This document shows positions 1 through 10,119 of a stretch of 64,000 bases of DNA, piece by piece. Below the pieces are notes generated by a model. The model was not told where the DNA came from and did not search any database. It saw only the letters and a list, made by a program, of their open reading frames with translations. A program made the position numbers and the translations under genes. The stretch spans positions 1 through 64,000 of the forward strand of contig JAHRWZ010000051.1 of NCBI GenBank assembly GCA_019104865.1, read 5' to 3'. Origin of the DNA: Castellaniella sp. Lineage in GTDB: Bacteria; Pseudomonadota; Gammaproteobacteria; Burkholderiales; Burkholderiaceae_B. The first letter of the stretch is position 1; each line of letters starts with the position of its first letter.

Positions 1-343
1 CGGTCACCATGTTGCGCGTGTATTGCTCGTGGCCCGGGGCGTCGGCCACAATGAACTTGCGCGCCGGAGTGGCAAAATACCGGTAGGCCACGTCGATGGT
101 GATGCCCTGCTCGCGCTCGGCCTCCAGCCCGTCGGTCAACAGCGCCAGGTCGTACTGCTGATCGGGCGCCCGCGTATATTTCGAGCCGGCGATCGCTTGC
201 AACTGGTCGGCGAACACGCCCTTGCTGTCGAGCAGCAGGCGGCCGATCAACGTGGATTTGCCGTCGTCCACGGACCCGGCCGTGATCAGGCGCAGCACCC
301 CTTCGTCCGGGGCATCGGGCCAGTGCTCATTGATCGTATTCAT
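1..343 (-). CDS. cysN: Sulfate adenylyltransferase subunit 1 (CysN), N-terminal part
   Basis: GTPase subunit of ATP sulfurylase, which drives formation of adenosine 5'-phosphosulfate (APS) from sulfate and ATP. The visible 114 residues carry the P-loop [13 protein letters not shown] and the G3 region [14 protein letters not shown] typical of CysN/EF-Tu-type GTPases. The ATG at 343 overlaps the cysD stop by one base (TGATG), as expected for translational coupling. The gene continues past the left window edge, so whether a CysC (APS kinase) domain is fused at the C-terminus cannot be seen. Confidence 0.93.
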   Translation of the reverse strand, partial: MNTINEHWPDAPDEGVLRLITAGSVDDGKSTLIGRLLLDSKGVFADQLQAIAGSKYTRAPDQQYDLALLTDGLEAEREQGITIDVAYRYFATPARKFIVADAPGHEQYTRNMVT

Positions 344-1260
344 CAGAAATATCCTTGTTTCTTGCGCCGCTCCATGGACGCTTCCGAGGTCTGGTCGTCC
401 ATGCGCGTGGCGCCGCGTTCGGTGATAGTGGTGACGGCGGTTTCGGCGATGATGTCGGCCGGCGTTGCCGCCTCGGACGCCACGGGGCAGGTGCAGGACA
501 CGTCCCCCACCGTGCGGAACCGCACCGTCAGACGTTCGGGGTGCTCGCCCTCGCGCGGCGGAGTCAGCGGCGTAACCGGGACCAGCAGCCCCTGGCGACG
601 CACCACGTCACGCTCGTGGGCGTAATACAGGGACGGCAGGGACAGCTGCTCGCGCTCGATGTATTGCCAGACATCCAGCTCCGTCCAGTTGGAAATCGGA
701 AACACGCGGATGTTCTCACCCGCATGCACGCGGGTGTTGTACAGATTCCAGAGCTCGGGCCTTTGCGCCTTGGGGTCCCAGTGGCCGAACTCGTCCCGGA
801 CGGAGCAGATGCGTTCCTTGGCGCGGGCCTTTTCCTCGTCGCGCCGCGCACCGCCGATGCAGGCATCGAACCCGAACTCCGCGATCGATTCCAGCAGCGT
901 CGTGGCCTGAGCCGCGTTGCGCGAATCCGTGGCGTGGCGCAGCACCACGGTACCCCGGGTGATGGAATCCTCGACGCCGCGCACGATCAGATCCTCGCCC
1001 AGTTCGGCCACGCGCCGATCGCGGAACTCGATGACCTCGGAAAAATTGTGCCCGGTGTCGATATGCATCAGCGGAAAGGGGAAGCGTCCCGGGCGGAAGG
1101 CCTTTTCGGCCAGGCGCAGCAACACACAGGAGTCCTTTCCCCCCGAAAACAGCAGCACGGGACGGGCGCATTCGGCGGCGACCTCGCGCAGAATGTGGAT
1201 GGCTTCGGATTCCAGCCAGTCCAGGTGGGTGCGGGTGGATCGTGCGATGGTCATGCTCAT
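343..1260 (-). CDS. cysD: Sulfate adenylyltransferase subunit 2 (CysD)
   Basis: Catalytic ATP-pyrophosphatase subunit of ATP sulfurylase, partner of CysN. The 305 residues match the usual CysD length. The PP-loop [15 protein letters not shown] lies near residue 30, followed by the conserved [16 protein letters not shown] segment and the C-terminal [11 protein letters not shown] region. The reading frame stays open for 111 bases upstream, but ATG 1260 is chosen because it starts the conserved MSMT...[12 protein letters not shown] block and sits two bases after the cysH stop. Part of a cysH-cysD-cysN operon. Confidence 0.95.
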   Translation of the reverse strand: MSMTIARSTRTHLDWLESEAIHILREVAAECARPVLLFSGGKDSCVLLRLAEKAFRPGRFPFPLMHIDTGHNFSEVIEFRDRRVAELGEDLIVRGVEDSITRGTVVLRHATDSRNAAQATTLLESIAEFGFDACIGGARRDEEKARAKERICSVRDEFGHWDPKAQRPELWNLYNTRVHAGENIRVFPISNWTELDVWQYIEREQLSLPSLYYAHERDVVRRQGLLVPVTPLTPPREGEHPERLTVRFRTVGDVSCTCPVASEAATPADIIAETAVTTITERGATRMDDQTSEASMERRKKQGYF

Positions 1261-1262
1261 GA

Positions 1263-2018
1263 TCAGGACTCGACGGAATCGGGATGGGATGAGGCGGGAC
1301 GGACCCGCGGTCGATCGTTCAGGTTGGACGCATGCAGCCCGCATTCCCGGCTGTCGCGCTGTTCCCACCACCAGCGGCCGGCGCGCGGATCTTCGCCGGG
1401 GCGCACGGCCCGCGTGCAGGGCTCGCAGCCGATCGATGGATAGCCTCGATCATGCAGCGGGTGATAGGGCACATCCAGCGCACGGACCACGCCCCAGACC
1501 TCGTCCGAGGACCAGGTGAACAGGGGATTGAATTTCCGCAGACCGAACGTCTCATCCCACTGCGCCTCGGGCAGGTCGGTCCGGGTCACGGACTGCTCGC
1601 GGCGCTGGCCGGTGATCCAGGCCGTATGCCCGGCCAGGGCGCGGCGCAGCGGCTCGACCTTGCGGATGCCGCAGCAGGCCTTGCGCAGATCCACGCTGTC
1701 GTAAAAGGCGAATTCGCCATGCGCCGCGACGTGCGCCTGCACGGCGGCCGGGTCCGGGTGCATGACACGGGTCTCGATCCCATACCGGTCGCGGATCACG
1801 TCCACCATGGACAGGGTTTCGGCGTGCAACCGCCCGGTGTCCAGCATGAAGACGCCCAGGGGCCGCGACAGCTGCGCCAGCGCGTGAATCAGCAGAGTGT
1901 CCTCGACCCCCATGGACGAGGCCAGGAGGGCATCCGGGTGAGCGGCGGCGATGTCCTCCAGCCGGGCCAGCAGGGCCTCCCAGCGGCGGAACAGCGGCAC
2001 AGGCAGAGATTCGGACAC
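1263..2018 (-). CDS. cysH: Assimilatory APS/PAPS reductase (CysH)
   Basis: Thioredoxin-dependent reduction of activated sulfate to sulfite. The 251-residue product has the PP-loop-like SMGVEDTLL, the LDTGRLHAET segment, and two cysteine pairs (KACCGIRK and CEPC). These pairs ligate a [4Fe-4S] cluster in the bacterial adenylyl-sulfate reductases, so the preferred substrate is predicted to be APS rather than PAPS. The redox-active cysteine is in the C-terminal RECGLH motif. GTG 2018 is preferred over an upstream in-frame ATG because GGAG lies seven bases before it and the conserved protein starts there. Confidence 0.92.
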   Translation of the reverse strand: MSESLPVPLFRRWEALLARLEDIAAAHPDALLASSMGVEDTLLIHALAQLSRPLGVFMLDTGRLHAETLSMVDVIRDRYGIETRVMHPDPAAVQAHVAAHGEFAFYDSVDLRKACCGIRKVEPLRRALAGHTAWITGQRREQSVTRTDLPEAQWDETFGLRKFNPLFTWSSDEVWGVVRALDVPYHPLHDRGYPSIGCEPCTRAVRPGEDPRAGRWWWEQRDSRECGLHASNLNDRPRVRPASSHPDSVES

Positions 2019-2288
2019 GGAAGTTCTCCGGAAGCTACCGGTCAGAGCGCACTGTTTCGAACAGCACGCCAGGCACCGGCCAAAGGGCGAATGGATCGTC
2101 AGGCGGACCATGTCGCCATGGCACCGGACAGCGATGCCAGTGTGCGCGCCGGGCGGCGTCAAAGGAACGAACAAATCGTTGATTCCATATAACCTTCATG
2201 GTCGAGGCCACAGAACGCGAAGGCCGCATTAAAATGGTGCCGGTTGTATGTCCTTGACGATTCTGAATTCATAAAAAGGCTGCAGATC

Positions 2289-3578
2289 ATGGCTGAACAG
2301 CATAAGCACACCCTACCGTCCTATCTGGACCCCGCTCATCCGGGTCCCTGGGGGATCTATCTCGAACAGGTCGACCGGGTCACCCCATACCTGGGATCGC
2401 TGGCCCGCTGGGTGGAAACGCTCAAACGTCCAAAACGTATCCTGATCGTGGATGTCCCGGTGGAACTGGACAACGGCACCGTGGCCCACTTCGAAGGCTA
2501 TCGGGTGCAGCACAACACCTCGCGCGGTCCGGGCAAAGGCGGCGTGCGCTACCACCAGGACGTCACACTGTCGGAAGTCATGGCCCTGTCGGCCTGGATG
2601 TCGGTGAAATCCGCCGCCGTGAACCTGCCGTTCGGCGGGGCCAAGGGCGGCATCCGTATCGATCCGCATCAGTTTTCCCAGGCCGAACTCGAACGCATCA
2701 CCCGCCGCTACACCAGCGAGATCGGCGTCATCATCGGGCCGAACCGCGACATCCCTGCGCCGGACGTGAACACCAATGGCCAGGTCATGGCCTGGATGAT
2801 GGACACGTATTCCATGAACGAGGGCAGCACCACGACCGGTGTCGTCACCGGCAAACCTGTCTCCCTGGGCGGCAGCCTGGGCCGCGTCGAAGCCACCGGT
2901 CGGGGCGTCTATGTGACGGCCTGCGAGGCCGCGAAGGAACTGGGCATCGACATCAAGGGAGCCCGGGTCACGATTCAGGGCTTCGGCAATGTGGGCGGCA
3001 CGGCGGCGCGCCTGTTCGACGAGGCCGGCGCCAAGGTCATCGCGGTCTATGACCACACCGGCATCGTCTACAACGCCCATGGCCTGAACATCGCGGCGCT
3101 GATCCAGCACAACCAGGAAAACGGCGGGGTGGCGGGTGCCGCCGACACCCAGACCCTGACCCCCAAGGAATTCTGGTCGCTGGAAACCGAAATCCTGATC
3201 CCCGCCGCCCTGGAAGGCCAGATCACCCACGACAACGCCGACCTGATCCGTACCCGCATCCTGGTCGAAGGCGCCAACGGTCCGACCACCCCCGAAGCCG
3301 ACGACATCATTTCGGCCAAGGGCACGGTCATCGTGCCCGACGTGGTCGCCAACGCGGGCGGGGTCACGGTCAGCTACTTCGAATGGGTACAGGATTTTTC
3401 CAGCTTCTTCTGGACGGAGCAGGAAATCAACCACCGCCTGGAAGCCATGATGCGTTCGGCTTATGGCGCCATGTCGGGCGTGGCCCGCCAGCATGGGGTT
3501 TCTCTGCGCACGGCCGCGTTCATCGTGGCCTGCACACGCATCCTCGAGGCCCGTCAGGTGCGCGGCCTGTATCCTTGA
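2289..3578 (+). CDS. gdhA: Glutamate dehydrogenase
   Basis: Hexameric-type Glu/Leu/Phe/Val dehydrogenase interconverting glutamate with 2-oxoglutarate and ammonia. The 429 residues are the family length. Visible are GGAKGGIR with the catalytic lysine region, [13 protein letters not shown], the Rossmann motif GFGNVGG, and the cofactor domain ending [12 protein letters not shown]...[13 protein letters not shown] 2289 is chosen because AAAGG lies about nine bases upstream. The frame is open 45 bases further, but that extension is not family-like. It is convergent with tdh; the two are separated by a strong inverted repeat. Confidence 0.95.
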   Translation: MAEQHKHTLPSYLDPAHPGPWGIYLEQVDRVTPYLGSLARWVETLKRPKRILIVDVPVELDNGTVAHFEGYRVQHNTSRGPGKGGVRYHQDVTLSEVMALSAWMSVKSAAVNLPFGGAKGGIRIDPHQFSQAELERITRRYTSEIGVIIGPNRDIPAPDVNTNGQVMAWMMDTYSMNEGSTTTGVVTGKPVSLGGSLGRVEATGRGVYVTACEAAKELGIDIKGARVTIQGFGNVGGTAARLFDEAGAKVIAVYDHTGIVYNAHGLNIAALIQHNQENGGVAGAADTQTLTPKEFWSLETEILIPAALEGQITHDNADLIRTRILVEGANGPTTPEADDIISAKGTVIVPDVVANAGGVTVSYFEWVQDFSSFFWTEQEINHRLEAMMRSAYGAMSGVARQHGVSLRTAAFIVACTRILEARQVRGLYP

Positions 3579-3591
3579 TCGGTATCTGACG

Positions 3592-3635
3592 ATATCCCTG
3601 CACCGTCCGCAATCGCGCGGACGGTGCAGGGATAT
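3592..3635. terminator. Perfect 18-bp inverted repeat between convergent gdhA and tdh
   Basis: Left arm 3592-3609 and right arm 3618-3635 are exact reverse complements around an 8-base loop. The repeat lies in the 108-base gap between two convergent genes, so it is most simply a bidirectional transcription terminator. No long T-run follows on either strand, so classical Rho-independent action is not certain. Confidence 0.7.
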
Positions 3636-3686
3636 TGGGAAACCAAGACAAGGCTGGCCGGTGCGGGCAATACCCCCCGGCCAGCG

Positions 3687-4712
3687 TTATTGCCAATCCA
3701 GGATCACCTTCCCGCTTTGCCCCGACAGCATCGCGTCGAACCCCTGCCGAAAATCCGCCACCGGAAAACGGTGCGTCAGGATCGGCGACAGATCCAGGCC
3801 GCTTTGCAGCATCGCGACCATTTTGTACCAGGTCTCGAACATTTGCCGGCCATAGATACCCTTGATCTCCAGCCCCTTGAAGATCACCTGGCTCCAGGCG
3901 GCGCCGACGCCATCCGGCAAAATGCCCAGCATCGCGATCTTGCCACCGTGGTTCATCTGTTCCAGCATCGAGGCAAACGCGCTGGGCACACCCGACATTT
4001 CCAGCCCGACATCGAAGCCTTCCGTCATGCCCAGTTCGCGCATGACGTCGCGCAGATCCTCGCGCGCCACATTCACCGTGCGGCTGGCCCCCATGCGGGC
4101 GGCCAGATCCAGCCGGTAATCATTGACGTCGGTGATCACGACATTGCGCGCCCCCACGTGGCGGGCAATGGCCGCCGCCATGGCGCCGATCGGGCCGGCC
4201 CCCGTGATCAACACATCCTCGCCCACCAGATCGAAGGCCAACGCCGTGTGGGTGGCGTTCCCGTAGGGATCGAAAATGGCGGCCAGATCGTCGGACACAT
4301 CATCCGGAATACGGAAGGCGTTGAAGGCCGGAATCACCAGATAATCGGCAAAGGCGCCCGGCCGGTTGACCCCCACGCCCTGCGTATTGCGGCACAGGTG
4401 GCGGCGGCCGGCGCGGCAGTTGCGGCAATGCCCGCAGGTGATGTGGCCTTCGCCGGACACCCGATCGCCCACTTTGAACCCCTGGACTTCCTGGCCGATC
4501 TCGACGATCTCGCCCACGTATTCGTGCCCCACGTGCATGGGCACGGGGATGGTGCGCGCGGCCCATTCGTCCCATTTCCAGATGTGGATGTCCGTGCCGC
4601 AGATGGCGGTTTTGCGGATACGAATCAGGACGTCGTTGTGACCGATGGCGGGTTTGGGGACATCCACCAGTTCCAGCCCCACAGCGGGCTGCATCTTGGC
4701 CAAGGCTCTCAT
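3687..4712 (-). CDS. tdh: L-threonine 3-dehydrogenase
   Basis: Zinc-dependent medium-chain dehydrogenase oxidising threonine to 2-amino-3-ketobutyrate, the substrate of Kbl encoded just upstream. It has 341 residues, the same length as the E. coli enzyme. Seen are the catalytic zinc site ICGTDIHIW and GHEYVGEI, the structural zinc cysteines in [15 protein letters not shown], and the Rossmann [13 protein letters not shown] 4712 has a GGAGTTCTC leader. The kbl-tdh gap is 86 bases, so the pair is probably one operon for threonine catabolism to glycine and acetyl-CoA. Confidence 0.96.
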   Translation of the reverse strand: MRALAKMQPAVGLELVDVPKPAIGHNDVLIRIRKTAICGTDIHIWKWDEWAARTIPVPMHVGHEYVGEIVEIGQEVQGFKVGDRVSGEGHITCGHCRNCRAGRRHLCRNTQGVGVNRPGAFADYLVIPAFNAFRIPDDVSDDLAAIFDPYGNATHTALAFDLVGEDVLITGAGPIGAMAAAIARHVGARNVVITDVNDYRLDLAARMGASRTVNVAREDLRDVMRELGMTEGFDVGLEMSGVPSAFASMLEQMNHGGKIAMLGILPDGVGAAWSQVIFKGLEIKGIYGRQMFETWYKMVAMLQSGLDLSPILTHRFPVADFRQGFDAMLSGQSGKVILDWQ

Positions 4713-4798
4713 GAGAACTCCAGGATCAGGGATAGTCTGCCCGGTTGCCCGCCCCCGCTGTCCATGCATCCGGACGCGCCAGAGACGGGATACCGGGG

Positions 4799-6007
4799 TC
4801 AGGAATGCGCAATGACGCCAAGGTCGCGCCCCACGCGGGCGAAGGCGTCCACTGCGCGATCGATGTCTTCGGGCGTATGGGCGGCACTCATCTGCGTGCG
4901 GATGCGGGCCCGCCCCTTTGGCACCACCGGGTAGGAAAACCCGATCACGTAGATACCCAGCGCCAGCAAGGCATCGGCCATGCGCCCGGCCAGTGACGCC
5001 TCGCCCAGCATCACGGGAATGATCGGATGATGTCCAGGCACCAGCGTGAAGCCCAGCGACTGCATGGCCTGCCGGAACCGGTCGCCATTCTGATGGACGC
5101 GCTCGCGCAGGCGCCCGCCTTCATTGCCTTGCAGCAACGTCAGCACCTGGCGCGACGCCGCGACGATGGCCGGCGCCAGCGTGTTGGAAAACAGATAGGG
5201 GCGAGAGCGCTGGCGCAGCAGATCGACGATGACGGGGTCGGCCGCCACGTAACCGCCTGAAGCCCCCCCCAGCGCCTTGCCCAGAGTCCCGGTCAGGATA
5301 TGGACCCGCCCCTGGACACCGCAATATTCGGGGGTGCCGCGGCCACCCGCGCCCATGAAGCCCACAGCATGGGAATCATCGACCATGACCAGCGCGTCGA
5401 ATTCATCGGCCAGATCGCAGATCGCCGGCAGGTCGGCGATGATTCCGTCCATGGAGAACACGCCATCGGTGGCGATCATCACATGGCGGGCGCCGCCGTC
5501 GCGCGCCGCCTGCAACTGGACACGCAGATCGGCCATATCGTTGTTGGCGTAACGGTACCGGCGCGCCTTGCACAAGCGCACCCCGTCGATGATGCTGGCG
5601 TGGTTCAGCGCGTCGCTGACGATGGCGTCCTGCTCGTCGAGCAGCGCTTCGAACAGGCCGCCATTGGCATCGAAGCAGCTGGAATACAGAATCGAATCCC
5701 CCATGCCCAGCCACGCCGCCAATTCGGATTCCAGCGCCTTGTGGCCAGCCTGGGTGCCGCAGATGAAACGCACCGAGGCCATGCCGAAACCGTCGGCGGC
5801 CAGACCATCCCGGGCCGCCTGGATCAGGCGCGGGTCGTTGGCCAGCCCCAGATAGTTGTTGGCGCAGAAATTCAGCACCTGGGCGCCGTCGGCCAGCCGG
5901 ATCCGCGCAGCCTGTTGGCTGGCGATGATGCGTTCGGATTTGTAGAAACCGTCGGCGCGCAGCTGCCCGATCCGGGCACGTGCTTCATCAAGGAATGCCT
6001 GGGACAT
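4799..6007 (-). CDS. kbl: 2-amino-3-ketobutyrate CoA ligase
   Basis: PLP enzyme of the alpha-oxoamine synthase family that cleaves 2-amino-3-ketobutyrate with CoA to glycine and acetyl-CoA. The 402 residues start [13 protein letters not shown]. Visible are [11 protein letters not shown], the substrate segment [24 protein letters not shown], and the PLP-lysine motif [15 protein letters not shown]. First gene of the kbl-tdh pair. The next gene upstream is divergent (GGDEF-EAL protein at 6257). Confidence 0.95.
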   Translation of the reverse strand: MSQAFLDEARARIGQLRADGFYKSERIIASQQAARIRLADGAQVLNFCANNYLGLANDPRLIQAARDGLAADGFGMASVRFICGTQAGHKALESELAAWLGMGDSILYSSCFDANGGLFEALLDEQDAIVSDALNHASIIDGVRLCKARRYRYANNDMADLRVQLQAARDGGARHVMIATDGVFSMDGIIADLPAICDLADEFDALVMVDDSHAVGFMGAGGRGTPEYCGVQGRVHILTGTLGKALGGASGGYVAADPVIVDLLRQRSRPYLFSNTLAPAIVAASRQVLTLLQGNEGGRLRERVHQNGDRFRQAMQSLGFTLVPGHHPIIPVMLGEASLAGRMADALLALGIYVIGFSYPVVPKGRARIRTQMSAAHTPEDIDRAVDAFARVGRDLGVIAHS

Positions 6008-6256
6008 GATTCACCTTCGTGGGGGAATGCAAAAAACCGTCCCCGCATTGTACGCCCCCGGTTTCCGGCCCCCTGTCACAATCGGCGAAACTGTTGACAA
6101 TCTGGCGTGCTGTATGGTCCATTGGTTTGCAACACTTCACCGTATGATTGCAACATTAGATTCCTGCTCGCCCGCGTCACCTGAGTGTCCCGTGTCGTGA
6201 TCATCCCGTGGCGAACACGACCGGCCCAAAGACCGCCACCCACCGACGTGAAGTCC

Positions 6257-8854
6257 ATGCGCCTGCATCCTCGTGTCATTCTCGTGGTTTTCCAGCTTGC
6301 CCTGACGCTCAGCCTGGGGCTCGCCGCCACGCATGCCCGGGCCACGACGCTGAAGGTCGGCATCTATGATCAGATCCCCGACATCTACATCGCTGCAAAC
6401 GGCCGCCCCGCCGGTATCCTGGGCGAGCTGCTGAACGAGATCGCGCGCCGCGAAGGCTGGACGCTGCAGACGCAGGCCTGCGACTGGCAGCGCTGCATGC
6501 AACTGCTGACCAGCCGCCAGATCGACCTGCTGCCCGACGTCTACTACACGCCAGAACGCGCCACGGCCATCAACTTTCACCATGTGCCGGCGCTGCGCAG
6601 CTGGTCCCAGATCTATGCGCTGCCGAGAAATGCCCTGCGATCGATCACGGATCTGCAGGGCCGCACGCTCGCTGTCCTGGCCGGATCGGCGCAACAGGAC
6701 TACCTGCGTGCCACGCTGGCGGGCCTGAAGATCGACACACAACTGGTCCCGGTCCAGAAACTGGACGAAGGCTTTCAGATGGTTCGTCAGCATCAGGCCG
6801 ACGCGGTGGCCGCCGATTTTTACGTCGGTGAACTGATGTCCAAGGATTACGGAGTCAGTGCCACGGCGATCGTTTTCCAGCCGACCCAGGCCTTCTTTGC
6901 CACCCCGATAGGCAAGCATCCGGCGGTGTTGGCGGCCATCGACCGCTATCTGGTGGGCTGGCAGGCCGATCCGGACTCCTTTTATTTCCGCACACTGGCA
7001 CACTGGCGGTCGTCCGAACCCACCTCGCTGCTGGGGCGCAACGCCGCCTGGATCATCGCCGGATTGAGCAGCCTGCTGGCCCTGGTGCTGATCGTCGTCC
7101 TGTGGCTGAAAATCCGGTTCGGCCGCCAGCGGCAGCATCTCCAGTCCAGCGTACGACGGCAGGATGCCATCCTGGAAAGCATCGACGCCATCGTCAGCAT
7201 CAAGGACGCCTCTTTGCGCTATGTCTTTGCCAACCACAAACTCGAGGAATTCCTGGGGGTCGGCCCCGACGAAATCGTCGGACGGCGCGACGCGGACTTC
7301 ATCACCGATCCCGCGTCCCTATCGGCCATTGAGCAAAGCGACCAGACCGTCCTGGAAACCCGTGAACGCAACGTCAGCCAGCTGTCGATCACACGGCCCG
7401 ATGGCTCCGACATCCGCACGCTGCTGACGATCAAGGCCCCCCTGCTTGGTTCCGATGGCGCTGTCGAGGCCATCTGCGTCGTGTCCACCGACATCACCGA
7501 ACGTGTGGAGGCCGAAAAAAAGGCGCACCAGCTGACCTTCTACGACAGTCTGACCAATCTGCCCAACCGGCGCACGGCGCTGGATCGTCTGTCCCAGGTC
7601 ATGGAACACTCCCGGCGGGACCGCGCCTATGGCGCGCTGTTGCAGATCAACCTGGATGGGTTCAAGAAGATCAACGACACCCAGGGCTACCATGTAGGAG
7701 ACCAGGTCCTGTGCGGCATCGCCGAACGCCTGAGCCACATGACGCGCGACCGCGACCTGGTCGCCCACACCAGCGCGGACGAGTTCGTGGTGCTGCTCGA
7801 CGAGTTGGGCCCCGAACAACATGATGCCGCCCGCACGGCCATGCACGTGGCCGAGAAACTACGGCTGGCCATCTGCGGCAACGCGCTGACGCTGCCGGAC
7901 AGTCCGGCCTTCATCACGGCCAGCATCGGCCTGACCCTGATCGGCGCCGACAGCGCATCGACCGACGCCGTCATGCGCGAAGCCGACATGGCCACCCAGC
8001 GGGCCAAGGAACAGGGCGGCAATCAGGCCACCTTCTACGAGCGGGACCTGCAGGCGGAGGTCGAGCAGCGCCTATGGCTGGAACACGATCTGCTGCAGGC
8101 TATCGACACGCCGCAATTGTCGTTGTACCTGCAACCGCAGTTCGGCCGGGACGGGCGGGTCACCGGCGGCGAACTGCTGGCCCGGTGGCGCCACCCCACC
8201 CACGGGCCGATTTCCCCCGCCCTGTTCATCCCGGTCGCCGAGGAATCCGGCCTGATCGGCCTGCTGGGCGCCTGGACACTGGGCGTCGCTTGCGACACCC
8301 TGCGGACCCTGCAGGCGCTGGGGGAAACCTACCCCCTGTCGATCAACGTCAGCCCCAAACGCCTGATGGAACCCCAGTTCGTCGACTACGTGTACGAGAT
8401 GCTGGAACAGAAAGGCGTCCCCGGCAACCGGCTCATCTTCGAGGTCACCGAAGGCGTACTGATCCAGGACTTCCAGGCCGTCGCACAGCGCATGCAGGCG
8501 CTCGCCCGGTTGGGCATCCGCTTTTCCATCGACGATTTCGGCACTGGCTATTCCAATCTGGCATCCCTGAAACGCTTGCCGCTCTATGAAATAAAGATCG
8601 ACAAGAGCCTGATCCAGGACCTGCCCGACGACACCGACGGCGTTGCCATCGTGCGCCTGATCCTGGCGATGGCCGACCAACTGAACCTACGGGTCGTGGC
8701 CGAAGGCGTGGAAACCGAGGAGCAGTCCCGTCTGCTGTTTCTGCACGATTGCCACGCGCTGCAGGGCTTCCTGCTGGCCCGCCCGATGCCCATCGAAAAC
8801 TGGCTGACCATCGTACGGGAACGCCGCCAATCCTCGCAGCGGAATTCCGCCTGA
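6257..8854 (+). CDS. Periplasmic-sensor PAS-GGDEF-EAL c-di-GMP protein
   Basis: About 865 residues. Order: signal-type N-terminus (1-29), SBP_bac_3-like periplasmic sensor (about 30-255), one membrane helix (about 263-287), PAS (about 302-415), GGDEF (about 428-595), EAL (about 608-855). The cyclase signature is degenerate (SADEF near residue 505, and NLDGFKKIND instead of D-x-D), so cyclase activity is doubtful. The EAL domain keeps ELLARW, the NVSP asparagine, EVTE, DDFGTGYSN, KIDK and AEGVET, so phosphodiesterase activity is expected. ATG 6257 begins a clear signal sequence; the frame is open 72 bases upstream. The ligand of the sensor domain, perhaps an amino acid or other polar solute, is unknown. 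Confidence 0.9.
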   Translation: MRLHPRVILVVFQLALTLSLGLAATHARATTLKVGIYDQIPDIYIAANGRPAGILGELLNEIARREGWTLQTQACDWQRCMQLLTSRQIDLLPDVYYTPERATAINFHHVPALRSWSQIYALPRNALRSITDLQGRTLAVLAGSAQQDYLRATLAGLKIDTQLVPVQKLDEGFQMVRQHQADAVAADFYVGELMSKDYGVSATAIVFQPTQAFFATPIGKHPAVLAAIDRYLVGWQADPDSFYFRTLAHWRSSEPTSLLGRNAAWIIAGLSSLLALVLIVVLWLKIRFGRQRQHLQSSVRRQDAILESIDAIVSIKDASLRYVFANHKLEEFLGVGPDEIVGRRDADFITDPASLSAIEQSDQTVLETRERNVSQLSITRPDGSDIRTLLTIKAPLLGSDGAVEAICVVSTDITERVEAEKKAHQLTFYDSLTNLPNRRTALDRLSQVMEHSRRDRAYGALLQINLDGFKKINDTQGYHVGDQVLCGIAERLSHMTRDRDLVAHTSADEFVVLLDELGPEQHDAARTAMHVAEKLRLAICGNALTLPDSPAFITASIGLTLIGADSASTDAVMREADMATQRAKEQGGNQATFYERDLQAEVEQRLWLEHDLLQAIDTPQLSLYLQPQFGRDGRVTGGELLARWRHPTHGPISPALFIPVAEESGLIGLLGAWTLGVACDTLRTLQALGETYPLSINVSPKRLMEPQFVDYVYEMLEQKGVPGNRLIFEVTEGVLIQDFQAVAQRMQALARLGIRFSIDDFGTGYSNLASLKRLPLYEIKIDKSLIQDLPDDTDGVAIVRLILAMADQLNLRVVAEGVETEEQSRLLFLHDCHALQGFLLARPMPIENWLTIVRERRQSSQRNSA

Positions 8855-8928
8855 CACCTTTCAGCACGACACGGACGACGCACGGGGCTTGTGCGACAAT
8901 GGCCGATCGTTTCCTTGAAGCCTGATAC

Positions 8929-10119
8929 GTGTCCGCATCCTCTGAAGACTTCGACTTGCGCCGGATCGCCCTGGCTGCCTTTGGGCCATCCCTGCTCTTT
9001 GGTCTGGGCGAAGGGGCCATGTTTCCGGTCCTGGCGCTCAGCGCGCGCGAATTGGGCGCCAGTTCAGCGGGTGCCGGACTGATCGTCGCGCTGGTGGGCA
9101 TCGGCTCCCTGCTGGCCAACCTGCCTGCGGCGGCGCTGGCGACCCGTTACGGCGAACGCCGCGCCATGGTCGGCGCGGCGGCCTTCAGCCTGCTGGCGCT
9201 GGCGCTGTGCCTCGGTGCGCGCACCCCGTGGGTCTTCGGCCTGGGGGTCTTCATGATCGGCCTGGCCAGCGCGGTCTTCCTGCTGGCCCGCCAGACCTTC
9301 CTGGTCGAAGCCGTGCCTCTGCATATGCGCGCCCGCGCCATGTCCACGCTGGGTGGCACGATGCGCATCGGCCTGTTCGCAGGGCCTTTCGCGGCAGCGG
9401 GCTTCATCCATCTGATGGGTCTTCAAGGCGCCTACTGGGCGGCCGCGCTGGCCATGCTGGGCGCGGGCGGCCTGTCACTGGCGATCCCCGATCTGGAACC
9501 CCGCGCCCCCGGCTCGACCGCAACCGCGCCGAGGATCAGCATGAAAACGCTGCTGCGTGAGCACGGCCACGTCTTCCTGACCCTGGGCACCGCCACCGCC
9601 CTGGTCTCGGCGCTGCGCTCGTGCCGCCAGATCGTGATTCCGCTCTGGGCCGACCACATCGGCCTGGACGCCACCACGACCGCCCTGATCTACGGGCTCA
9701 TGGGGGGTGTCGACATGCTGCTGTTCTATCCCGCCGGCAAGGTCATGGATCAGCATGGCCGACTGTGGGTCACCCTGCCCTCCATGCTGATCATGGGGAC
9801 CAGTCTGCTGGCCATGCCCTGGACGACCGGCTTTGCCAGTCTGCTGGCCGTCTGCATAGTGCTGGGGCTGGGCAACGGCATCGGGTCGGGCATCATCATG
9901 ACGATCGGCGCGGATGCATCCCCCCGCGAAGGACGCACTGTTTTTCTGGGCATGTGGCGCCAGATCACCGATCTGGGCGGCAGCGGCGGGCCCCTGCTGC
10001 TGTCCGGCCTGACGGCGGCCGCATCGCTGGCCACCGGGATCATGGCGATCGGCGGCCTCGGCCTCGTAGCGGCCTGGATGTTCTGGCAATGGCTACCCCG
10101 GAGACCGGTTTCAGGATGA
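8929..10119 (+). CDS. MFS transporter
   Basis: A 396-residue hydrophobic protein with about twelve predicted membrane segments in two halves and a large charged central loop (near the GSTATAPRISMKTLL segment). It has the MFS motif A-like ATRYGERRAMV after helix 2. The start is GTG 8929, just before SASSEDFDLRRIALAA. The gene overlaps the next MFS gene by four bases (ATGA), so the two are translationally coupled. Substrate not predictable; related drug/aromatic exporters are the obvious comparison. Confidence 0.85.
   Translation: MSASSEDFDLRRIALAAFGPSLLFGLGEGAMFPVLALSARELGASSAGAGLIVALVGIGSLLANLPAAALATRYGERRAMVGAAAFSLLALALCLGARTPWVFGLGVFMIGLASAVFLLARQTFLVEAVPLHMRARAMSTLGGTMRIGLFAGPFAAAGFIHLMGLQGAYWAAALAMLGAGGLSLAIPDLEPRAPGSTATAPRISMKTLLREHGHVFLTLGTATALVSALRSCRQIVIPLWADHIGLDATTTALIYGLMGGVDMLLFYPAGKVMDQHGRLWVTLPSMLIMGTSLLAMPWTTGFASLLAVCIVLGLGNGIGSGIIMTIGADASPREGRTVFLGMWRQITDLGGSGGPLLLSGLTAAASLATGIMAIGGLGLVAAWMFWQWLPRRPVSG

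Noticed and set aside
2313..3494. A 393-codon open frame on the minus strand
   Set aside because: Antisense to gdhA; no start context and no recognisable protein.
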